From Bacillus thermozeamaize (GTDB lineage Bacteria; Bacillota; Bacilli; ZCTH02-B2): DNA of 64,000 nucleotides. The first letter of the stretch is position 1; every line of letters starts with the position of its first letter. The translations under genes were made by a program, and so were the position numbers. Of this stretch, positions 40,546-47,664 are shown piece by piece. The notes under the pieces are model-generated. The model was given only the letters and a program-made list of their open reading frames with translations, did not search any database and was not told the DNA's origin. Where the stretch lies: the NCBI GenBank assembly GCA_002159075.1, contig LZRT01000087.1, positions 1 to 64,000 of the forward strand, in the 5' to 3' direction.

Positions 40546-41914
40546 CTACATCGCCCTCACGCTCCACCGGGAAACCGAACGCCGCCTGCTGCCTCCGCAG
40601 GTTTTCTTCCTTCTCAGCGTTCTTGGCGTCGACCTCAGCCTGCGGATCATTCACAAAGGACAACTGGCTGACAAGTGTCTTGTGCGACACCAAGTCTTGC
40701 AGCTGGGCGATCATTTGCGCCGCTTCCAGGTCGTTCGCCGGCAGATTTCGCGTAATGGTGATGGTGACGTTGGACACGTCCACCGCTTTGCCTTTGACAC
40801 GGAGGACGTTGGCAAACAACTGCAGCCGCTTACGCAGGCCCTTCTTGAAGTATCGCTCCTTGATGACAGCCAGCTGCTCCAGGCCGAGCAGTTTGTACTT
40901 CATGGCGACGCCGGAAGCATTGGCCGCGAAGTTTTTATCCGTCAGGTTCGGCACCATGGCAAACTGGTGAATATCATCACGGATCGCATTCCGGAGCACC
41001 TCGACGTCGGACTCGTTCAGGTTTTTGACCAGCCACTGCGCATCGGCGCCTTGGTCGGCCGGAAGCTCCAGAACCTTGTACTGCTTGAGCAGGTTGATCG
41101 TCCTGCTGGCCTCTTCCTCATCATCCCCGATCGACACACCCTTGAGCTTCAATATCGCGTCCACCAGCTGCTCTTTGTCGTTGACGCGATCGCTCATGAG
41201 CACGTTGTAGGCGTCGATCAGGCTGATGACCTGCTCGAAGTCACCCTGCTGTTCCTCATTGTTTGAGAATTCCACGATCGGCACACCGCCGAAGTAATGC
41301 GGCTCCCGGCCGAGCTCCTCATACGCCTGACTGTCCAGGTCCTTCACGAAGTAGCGAATCACTTCTTGCGCCGTGTAGACGTTGACGTTGTATCCGATCA
41401 CCTGATTGTTAATGTCGCGCTTCTCGTAATAGTGACAGCCAAACAGCGGTCGCTGCTCGACCGTGTCGTCCACGACCAGGAAAATTTTCCGCGGGTCGAT
41501 CACGGCCGGCTTCGGGATCGGGTTTTCGTCGTCGGTCATGTAGTAGAGCTCCCGGCCGACACCGAAGATCGACAAGTCCTTCGCCAGCTCCGCGTCGTGC
41601 GAGTGAACGTCCACCCGGCTGAAAACGTCAAGAATCGGCTCGATTCCGTCGCCCTCGTACTTCACCGGGTCACCCAGCACGTACCCCACGGCCACATCCG
41701 TGATGTATTTCGCATGGTTGGCAACGATCCGGTTGTTCGGCAAACCCTTCGTCATCTGCCGATCCAAGATCGGGTGATTGCCCAGATAGTACGCTTCCAG
41801 CTTGTTGAGCCGCGGAATGCTCGTCAGGTGCTCCTGAATGCAATTTCGAATCATCTCCGGCGGGATATTGTTCCAGTCCGGAAGCAACGATCGATCTCGA
41901 ACAATGGGCATCAT
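40526..41914 (-). CDS. Portal protein (SPP1 gp6-like)
   Basis: 462 residues. LEAYYLGNHPILDRQMTKG, NNRIVANHAKYITDVAVGYV, GDPVKYEGDG and the FAANASGVAMKYKLLGLEQL segment define the SPP1-type portal family. The portal makes the 12-13-mer ring through which DNA enters the head. One of two adjacent ATGs follows GGGGTGAG. Confidence 0.9.
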   Translation of the reverse strand: MMPIVRDRSLLPDWNNIPPEMIRNCIQEHLTSIPRLNKLEAYYLGNHPILDRQMTKGLPNNRIVANHAKYITDVAVGYVLGDPVKYEGDGIEPILDVFSRVDVHSHDAELAKDLSIFGVGRELYYMTDDENPIPKPAVIDPRKIFLVVDDTVEQRPLFGCHYYEKRDINNQVIGYNVNVYTAQEVIRYFVKDLDSQAYEELGREPHYFGGVPIVEFSNNEEQQGDFEQVISLIDAYNVLMSDRVNDKEQLVDAILKLKGVSIGDDEEEASRTINLLKQYKVLELPADQGADAQWLVKNLNESDVEVLRNAIRDDIHQFAMVPNLTDKNFAANASGVAMKYKLLGLEQLAVIKERYFKKGLRKRLQLFANVLRVKGKAVDVSNVTITITRNLPANDLEAAQMIAQLQDLVSHKTLVSQLSFVNDPQAEVDAKNAEKEENLRRQQAAFGFPVEREGDVDGDAEQ

Positions 41915-43173
41915 CTCACCCCAATCTTCGCCTTATTGCCAACCCGCACTTTCACGTGCTTCATATCATCCTCCAGCGCGTACCGCACGGCGTCGATGCT
42001 GTGATTGTCCTTGTCCGGAAAACCGTCCTTCCACCCACCGTTGCCGTCCGGCTCCAGCTCATAGCTTTGGAACTCCCGGGCGGTGTTCGGGCAGCGCTCC
42101 GGGTCGATGACGATCTCGTCCAGGTCCTGAAGGAACTTGATGCCGTGGTCCACGCTGTCCGGCCCCTTCTTCGCCCCGACGACGTTGACGCCGAGGTTGC
42201 GCAGTTCCGCGATAGTCCGCGGTTCGGCACTGTCAGCCGTCACCCGGGAGTTGGACTTGTTCTCGGCCTTGATCGCCTCGGCAAGCGCGCGATTGCTCAT
42301 ACCGACCTTGTGGATCTCGAAGAAGATGAACAGCCGGCGCCGCGTGGCGTCGTAGTGCATGACCGCGTAATGCGTCGGGTGGGCCGCGAAGCCGAAGTCC
42401 AGCCCGCGCCGGATACGGTCAAACGCGGCAATCTCTTCGTCACTGATCCGACGGATGGTTAGGTTCCGGAACACCTCTCCCCCGGTACCGACGTCCTCGC
42501 CCAGGTACTCGTGCCGGTAGGCCAACTCGTTTCGCGCCTTGAGCGTCTCGGCCTCAATGAAAAACTGCTCCCCAAGCCATTCCCGCGGCACGTCCAAGTA
42601 GGTGCTATGATGCACAAACCAGCCAGGCGGCGGGTTGTTTTTGTGCTCATGCACCCATGACTTACGGCTTTTCGGCGGGTTGAAGGTATAAAAAACGCGG
42701 AAGCTGTCGCCGCCGCGCATGAATGTCTGGTTGATTGTCCGAATGTCTTCTAACGAGAACTCGTCAGCCTCTTCGTACCAGATGAACTTCACGTAACCAT
42801 TGCGCAGCTTCCCGGACTTGACCTTTCGCGGGTTGTCCGCCCCGCGGAAGATGATCGTTTGTCCTGTCGAAATGTATGTCAACCGCATTGGCGATACGCT
42901 CGCGTGCCACAGGTGCCTGACGCCAAGTTTCTCGATCGCCCAGAGAAGCTGTTCAAACACGCTTTCACGGATCGTGTCCTTGACTTTCCGCAGCGCGACC
43001 GCGTTCGCCTGGGGATCGCGCATCATGCCAAGGATAATCTCGATCGCCGCAAACGACGATTTCGTGCTGCCCCGGCCACCACTGAGCAGAAAATGTGTGG
43101 CGGCGCCAGATTTGACTGCGTGATGAACCTCGTAGAACGAAGGTGCGATGAGATCGGTTAGCCGAATTTGCAT
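41911..43173 (-). CDS. terL: Terminase large subunit (PBSX type)
   Basis: 420 residues. Walker A is GGRGSTKSS near residue 30, Walker B region FIWYEEADEFS, coupling motif FYTFNPP, and a nuclease domain with GLDFGFAAHPTHYAV, ADSAEPRTIAEL and DGFPDKDNHSIDAVRYALED. It translocates and cuts phage DNA. It overlaps the portal gene by ATGA. All motor and nuclease motifs are present. Confidence 0.93.
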   Translation of the reverse strand: MQIRLTDLIAPSFYEVHHAVKSGAATHFLLSGGRGSTKSSFAAIEIILGMMRDPQANAVALRKVKDTIRESVFEQLLWAIEKLGVRHLWHASVSPMRLTYISTGQTIIFRGADNPRKVKSGKLRNGYVKFIWYEEADEFSLEDIRTINQTFMRGGDSFRVFYTFNPPKSRKSWVHEHKNNPPPGWFVHHSTYLDVPREWLGEQFFIEAETLKARNELAYRHEYLGEDVGTGGEVFRNLTIRRISDEEIAAFDRIRRGLDFGFAAHPTHYAVMHYDATRRRLFIFFEIHKVGMSNRALAEAIKAENKSNSRVTADSAEPRTIAELRNLGVNVVGAKKGPDSVDHGIKFLQDLDEIVIDPERCPNTAREFQSYELEPDGNGGWKDGFPDKDNHSIDAVRYALEDDMKHVKVRVGNKAKIGVR

Positions 43174-43298
43174 TTCAAGTCAACCACCACCAACAGACAT
43201 CTGCACAAAATTCGGGATTTTGTGAACATGTCCGAATGTCCAATCTTCAAAAAAGACCAAAATCGGCCGTTTTCGGCGATTTCGCTTCCGTGAAACAT

Positions 43299-43365
43299 CG
43301 AGAAAAACGGCTCAAAATCGAGAAACACGATCTCCGTTTTTCTCGTTATTGCTCCGTTTTTCTCG
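43299..43365. repeat. Inverted and direct repeats at the terS-terL junction
   Basis: CGAGAAAAACGG (43299-43310) is the exact complement of CCGTTTTTCTCG at 43334-43345, and CTCCGTTTTTCTCG occurs twice 20 bp apart (43332-43345, 43352-43365). The second copy spans the terS stop. The 170-bp terS-terL gap otherwise holds nothing. The cluster could be a terminator/attenuator or the packaging initiation (pac/cos) site. Confidence 0.6.
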
Positions 43366-43861
43366 GTTTTTCATTCGGAACATCATCCACGATCTGCACA
43401 GCGCCCTGGACCTCGACCTGCTGACGGTCGATGAACATGCCGAAACGCTTGCCGAGAAGCTCAAGAGCGCGAATCTTGTCATGCAGCTTGATTTCGCGCT
43501 CAACGCCTTCCCCGGCTTCCGTCGGAAACCTCTTCACCTTCACGGCAGCAATCGCCGCGCGGTCGTCCTCGGAGGCGTCGTCGGCCAGCTCGGCTGTTCC
43601 CATATTAATCACTCTCGTCGGATCCAAAAAAGCGATCCTCGCCAGCTCGCGGATGATGCGCTCCTGGGTGACGCCAGTCCGTCGGCTGAGCTCAGCCATC
43701 CGCTGGTCGATGTACGAACGGACGCTAACTTTCGCTAACAATCGAGCTGCCTGCTCGTTTGCCGTCCTCGGACTATACCCCGCCCGAATCGCCGCCTGCG
43801 TAGCGTTCAGGTCGATCAGGTATTCGTCTGCGAAGCGCTGCTGTTTCGGCGTCAGGCTCAT
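43346..43861 (-). CDS. terS: Terminase small subunit
   Basis: 171 residues from the ATG at 43861 after GAGGTGGTG. SLTPKQQRFADEYLIDLNATQAAIRAGYSPRTANEQAARLL is the terminase_2 family DNA-binding start (written here in full only as a position: residues 1-45). RTGVTQERIIRELARIAF follows. It recognises the phage packaging site. The last codons form part of the repeat cluster. Confidence 0.92.
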   Translation of the reverse strand: MSLTPKQQRFADEYLIDLNATQAAIRAGYSPRTANEQAARLLAKVSVRSYIDQRMAELSRRTGVTQERIIRELARIAFLDPTRVINMGTAELADDASEDDRAAIAAVKVKRFPTEAGEGVEREIKLHDKIRALELLGKRFGMFIDRQQVEVQGAVQIVDDVPNEKPRKTEQ

Positions 43862-43905
43862 GATCACCACCTCGAAAAAAGACAAAAGAAAAAGCGCCAA
43901 AGGCG

Positions 43906-44097
43906 CTATTGTGGATTATAAGCTTCCTCCATCGCTTTAGCGACAGTTTTTAATAATTGCGTAATCGCTTCATCGGAGAGATATTTCTTCATCAAGATTT
44001 CAACCGCCTGTCCATTTGCGCCACTAATTGCTTGACCTCTCGCTTTCACCACTTCCTGCACAATTTCACTGGCAATTTCATCCCAAGCTTTTGACAT
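43906..44097 (-). CDS. Small hypothetical phage protein under a hairpin-covered RBS
   Basis: 63 residues from the ATG at 44097 (MSKAWDEIASEIVQEVVK), helical, with the end TVAKAMEEAYNPQ. No family recognised. It lies before terS in the late operon. GGGAGGG is six bases ahead of the ATG and is part of a stable hairpin. Confidence 0.55.
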   Translation of the reverse strand: MSKAWDEIASEIVQEVVKARGQAISGANGQAVEILMKKYLSDEAITQLLKTVAKAMEEAYNPQ

Positions 44098-44104
44098 TTT
44101 CATC

Positions 44105-44137
44105 CCTCCCAGGTGTCATACTTCGACACATGGGAGG
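44105..44137 (-). promoter_or_regulatory. Hairpin sequestering a Shine-Dalgarno
   Basis: On the minus strand CCTCCCA (44137-44131) pairs with TGGGAGG (44111-44105), and GTGTC with GACAC inside; the loop is 7 nt and one mismatch separates the two stems. The right arm is the ribosome binding site of the gene starting at 44097, so the fold would shut off its translation. From 44140 to 44230 nothing else is seen. Confidence 0.6.
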
Positions 44138-44231
44138 ATTTTCCTGCACAAACCCCGGACAGCCGCCCCGCACCGGTCCGGTCCCGGCGGAGGAGGCGAG
44201 GCCCGCTACTCGCCAGCGAGGCGGCTGGACG

Positions 44232-44261
44232 AAAAGAGCCCAGGCCGATCTGGCCGGGCTC
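44232..44261 (-). terminator. Terminator after the RinA-like regulator gene
   Basis: On the minus strand GAGCCC-GGCC / GGCC-T-GGGCTC (44261 to 44236) is a strong stem followed by TTTTCG. It separates the early/middle transcript ending in the RinA-like gene from the late packaging operon, which needs a promoter in 44105-44232. Confidence 0.75.
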
Positions 44262-44333
44262 CGGAAATATGCTTCTCCGATGGTATCAGTTTATCATGAT
44301 TTGCGAGGCCAAAAGTCTCATAAAAGTATCATT

Positions 44334-44759
44334 TCATCGCCATCCAAGTTTTTCGGCGATGGCATAAACAATCTCGTCACGCCAGCGTATCGCAGTCGCA
44401 CGACTCACATCCAGCCGCAACGCAATCCCATCCCACGTCAATGTCCTCGGCTTGTCCCAGTACCGCAGCTGCACCAGCTGCTTTTTCTTTTCCGGCAGCC
44501 GTTCGACGACGCTCTCAATCGCCTCGACGATCCTCTCCAACTGCTCGATCCGGCGATGCGTCACCATCAGCACCGCAGTCCGCCCGGTCGGATCGCCCGG
44601 CATGTTCCCGCGGCTGCCGCCGGCATTCTCATCAGGCGGCGCGGATGCGTGCAGGATCTCGTTTTTCAGACGGACAATTTCCTTCCTGGTGTCGTGATAG
44701 GCGTACAACTCGGATTCGACATGCTGGAATGTGCCACGGCGCAATTTGATTTGGATCAT
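44334..44759 (-). CDS. RinA/ArpU-like late transcription regulator
   Basis: 141 residues from the ATG at 44759 after AAAGGAGG. ELYAYHDTRKEIVRLKNEIL and RTLTWDGIALRLDVSRATAI with RWRDEIVYAIAEKLGWR give the sigma-70 region-4-like helix-turn-helix of RinA/ArpU proteins that switch on packaging and late genes. It sits last in the early block, directly before terS. The overlap with the zinc protein gene is four bases. Confidence 0.75.
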   Translation of the reverse strand: MIQIKLRRGTFQHVESELYAYHDTRKEIVRLKNEILHASAPPDENAGGSRGNMPGDPTGRTAVLMVTHRRIEQLERIVEAIESVVERLPEKKKQLVQLRYWDKPRTLTWDGIALRLDVSRATAIRWRDEIVYAIAEKLGWR

Positions 44760-44908
44760 CCTCTCGCCGCCTCCTTTCCCCAAATCTGCCGGTAACACGT
44801 TTCACAGACGTTCAGCTTGTTGCCGTTATGCCGGTTTTTCATGACGAATTTCGCCCGGCGCCGTTCGCACAGATCACAAAGCAGTCGGCCACATCTGCAT
44901 CGCTTCAA
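44756..44908 (-). CDS. 50-residue zinc-binding phage protein
   Basis: Translation from the TTG at 44908 (six bases after GGAGGTG) gives LKRCRCGRLLCDLCERRR and later NVCETCYRQIWGKE. Four Cys in C-x-C...C-x2-C plus C-x2-C spacing suggest a zinc ribbon or double knuckle. Overlaps both neighbours by about four bases, so it is clearly part of the operon. Probably nucleic-acid binding. Confidence 0.7.
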   Translation of the reverse strand: MKRCRCGRLLCDLCERRRAKFVMKNRHNGNKLNVCETCYRQIWGKEAARG

Positions 44909-45213
44909 AACTCGCACCTCCCGTTCCGGCAATCAACTCCGTAAACAGCCGACTCATCCACCAGATGCCCGTCAACATCCGTGGTATCAACGCTCACCTC
45001 AGAAACTCCATCCCACAGCTCCCGGATCTCCTCCGCCTTCGCCACCACGGCGGCCTTTTGTTTCGGCGTCAGCACGATATCCATCGCTTCCTGGTAATGC
45101 TTTGCGGCCATCTGGTACGCCCGGGTGTGCAGCTCGTCCATGGCCTGCCAGAAATCGCGGTAGCCGAGTTTGCGGACCCGCTGGTAGAAGGCCCGCTTTT
45201 CCTCGCGGCTCAA
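44905..45213 (-). CDS. Hypothetical phage protein
   Basis: 102 residues from the TTG at 45213, which overlaps the helicase stop (TTGA). It starts SREEKRAFYQRVRKLGYRDF, has a helical middle (AKHYQEAMDIVLTPKQKAAV) and ends with VDGHLVDESAVYGVDCRNGRC. No family recognised; helicase partner by position only. Confidence 0.5.
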   Translation of the reverse strand: MSREEKRAFYQRVRKLGYRDFWQAMDELHTRAYQMAAKHYQEAMDIVLTPKQKAAVVAKAEEIRELWDGVSEVSVDTTDVDGHLVDESAVYGVDCRNGRCEF

Positions 45214-46591
45214 GCTGTCCTCACCCTTTCCATGCGCACTTTCAGTGCATCGATCAACGCCTGCTGCGTCCGCGCCTTGCTCTCCAGACGCTTCGCCACC
45301 TCTTCGTCCATGCTGTCCCGCACCATGAGAAAATGCTCGATGACCTTCTCCTCCTGCCCTTGCCGATGCAGCCGCTTCTGTGCCTGCTCGTACAGCTCCA
45401 GCGACCAGGGCAACGTGAACCAGCAGATATGGTTTCCGCCTCGCTGAAGGTTGAGCCCGTAAGCCGTCGACGCTGGGTGCGCCAGGGCAACGTGGATTTT
45501 CCGGGCGTTCCAATCCGCATAGTCCTGCGGGCCCTTCAGCTCTCGAACTTCCAGCCCCCGCATTTTCTGCCTCATCGCCCGCAAGATCCGGTCCCGGTCG
45601 TGCTGGTAGCCGTAAAACACCAGAAGCGGCTTGCCCTGCATGCTTTCAACCAGCTCCAGAAACGCCTCGATCTTCGCGTCGTGGATCTCATGCACGTTCC
45701 GGTTCTCGTCATACACGGCACCGGCGCAAAACTGCAGCAACTTGTTTGTCACCGCGGCCGCCTGGGCGGCGGTAATCGTCTCGCCATCCAGCTCCAGCAC
45801 CTGCTGCCGCTCGAACTGCCGGTACGCCTGCCGGGCCTTCGCGTCCAGCTCAACCGGAATCCTGTTCTGAACCAGCTCCGGCAGCTCCAGATAGTCCTCC
45901 GCCTTCATGCTGATGCAAATGTCCTCGATTGCGGCCTTGATTGCCTCCTCAGCGCCGATCTTAGACTCGTATTTGCTGAAATCGCCCATCGGGATGCGGT
46001 CGAAGAAGCGAGTCCGAAACTGTTCAAACCGCGAATAAAGCCGCTGTCCCTGATCCAACAGGTAAACTTGCGCCCAAAGATCCAACAGCCCATTCGGCGC
46101 CGGCGTCCCAGTCAGCCCCAGCACCCGCTGGATCTTCGGTCGGACGCGCTTCATCGCCTTGAACCGGATCGATTGCGGATTCTTGAAACTGGACAGCTCG
46201 TCCAGAACCACCATGTCGAACGGCCAAGCCTGCCGGTAATGGTCAACGAGCCACTGGACGTTGTCCCGGTTGATGACGTAAATATCTGCTGGTGTCGCCA
46301 AAGCTCTTAAACGCTGCCTTTCCGTTCCCAAGACTGTTTGAACGCGAAGCAGTTGAAGGTGCTCCCATCTCGCCGCCTCGTCTGTCCACGTAGCTTCAGC
46401 AACCTTTTTCGGTGCCACCACCAGCGTCTTCCGCACTGTGAAACGGTTGTACATGAGGTCGTTGATGCCGGTTAGGGAAATCACGGTTTTTCCTAACCCA
46501 AGCCCATATCCAGCATCAATCCGAGATACGGCTCCGTCACAACCCGATGAATGCAGTACCTCTGGTACGGATGCGGTATGAACTTTTCCAC
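45210..46591 (-). pseudogene. SNF2-type helicase with a 5-bp frameshift in Walker A
   Basis: A phage SNF2/DEAD-like helicase of about 460 residues. From the GTG at 46591 the frame reads VEKFIPHPYQRYCIH to LDMGLG and then hits TAG; the next frame continues GKTVISLTGINDL and runs intact to 45210 through LDELSSFKN (DExH-like box), GLTGTPAPNG and QRLHRQGQ (motif VI). Removing TTGGG (about 46496-46500) restores DMGLGKT. The break is exactly in the P-loop. Either a true mutation, an assembly error, or recoding; decay elsewhere is absent. A 424-residue product lacking the P-loop could start internally. Confidence 0.75.
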
Positions 46592-46595
46592 GGCA

Positions 46596-47063
46596 TCACC
46601 CCCTCTTACCAAAGAAAAATCTGTACTCGGCAGCATGCCATGCGGCATGTTCCTTCTGAGATGCGAACACTCGCAAATTTTCAGGTCGATTGTCCCGCTT
46701 GTTACCGTTAATGTGGTGCACCACTTCGCCAGGCTTCAACGGTCTTCCCAGCATCTGCTCGGCGACAATTCGATGTGTGTGTCGGCCATATGTTTTCTCG
46801 TATGACTTCCCTTCACCGGTGCCCAGTCTGGCTTCGCGTAATTTCTGCCTGACTTCAGGCGTCATGCGTGTTGGGTTCAATTTCCGATTCAGCTCGGGCA
46901 GATGCCATGCGTTGAAATTGCGCTTGTAGCCTTCCGGATTAAGTCGCTTTGTGACGTGAGTATCTTTGCATTGCTTGCTGCAAAAATTCCGCTCCTTAAC
47001 CTGGCTGGGATACCTGTAAATCTTTTTCCCACACCATAGACAAGTGACTTCAACTTTGGGCAA
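46596..47063 (-). CDS. Free-standing HNH homing-type endonuclease
   Basis: 155 residues. An N-terminal zinc finger ([20 protein letters not shown]...FCSKQC type) is followed by a HNH_3 domain: [23 protein letters not shown] and [13 protein letters not shown], with GNK/DN residues for metal and catalysis. Such genes are homing endonucleases common in phages. It is five bases from the broken helicase gene, whose Walker A frameshift lies about 90 bp away. TTG start nine bases after GGGAGG. Confidence 0.85.
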   Translation of the reverse strand: MPKVEVTCLWCGKKIYRYPSQVKERNFCSKQCKDTHVTKRLNPEGYKRNFNAWHLPELNRKLNPTRMTPEVRQKLREARLGTGEGKSYEKTYGRHTHRIVAEQMLGRPLKPGEVVHHINGNKRDNRPENLRVFASQKEHAAWHAAEYRFFFGKRG

Positions 47064-47068
47064 TCACA

Positions 47069-47350
47069 TCAACCTCCCGTCAGCTCCCGGATCAGCGTGT
47101 CTACGCCTTCGCGACTGTCGATCACCCGCACGTCACAGCCCAGCGCGCGCAAGCGCTCGTGTTGATATTGTTGCAGTTGCGTCGGCTTCCGACCGGTCGC
47201 TTTCAGCTCGACGAACACCACCCGCCCGCCGGGCATGATTACAATCCGGTCCGGTACGCCGTTGTTGCCCGGGCTCACCCACTTATAGGCGATCCCGCCA
47301 GCCTGGCGTACCTGCTCCCGGAGGTAGATTTCGACGCTCCGTTCCCTCAC
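47069..47350 (-). CDS. VRR-NUC domain nuclease
   Basis: 93 residues: VEIYLREQVRQAGGIAYKWV, GVPDRIVIMPGG and VFVELKATGRKPTQLQ form the PD-(D/E)XK core of the VRR-NUC family (Asp in GVPDR, Glu-x-Lys in VELKA). Phage VRR-NUC proteins are linked to replication and recombination. GTG start after GGGAGG. Confidence 0.9.
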   Translation of the reverse strand: MRERSVEIYLREQVRQAGGIAYKWVSPGNNGVPDRIVIMPGGRVVFVELKATGRKPTQLQQYQHERLRALGCDVRVIDSREGVDTLIRELTGG

Positions 47351-47360
47351 GGTTCAAACC

Positions 47361-47660
47361 TCCCGCTGTTACTTTGTAACCTTGTAACGCGCGTATATAT
47401 TAAACCCTCTATACAGGCGCGTTAGAGAGATTAGAGGGTATATATACGCGCCCAATTCCCTCTATTCTGCCTATTTGAACCTTTTATAATAGAAACAAAG
47501 TTACAAAGTTACAAAATCCTTAAAATGCCTGTTGTTATGCGGTTTCTGGCTGTAACTTTGACCGTAACTTTCAAGGTTACAAGGTTACAATTGGTGTAAC
47601 TTTCCAATTCAAAGTTACAAGTCAAAGTTACAAAGTTACAGGCTGAAGAAACAGCTTCAT
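47361..47660. other. Candidate phage replication origin: iterons plus AT-rich palindrome
   Basis: A 300-bp non-coding gap beside the primase/helicase gene. At least twelve copies of GTTACAA or its complement occur between 47370 and 47640, some in tandem (for example AAAGTTACAAAGTTACA). At 47389-47411 and 47432-47451 lies an inverted repeat built on GCGCGTATATAT...ACCCTCTA. Iterons in both orientations and an A/T-rich palindrome are classic origin architecture. Confidence 0.6.
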
Positions 47661-47664
47661 CGAC

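Noticed and set aside
47361-47660. CRISPR array made of GTTACAA units
   Set aside because: The units are too short, occur in both orientations and have irregular spacing; iterons fit better.
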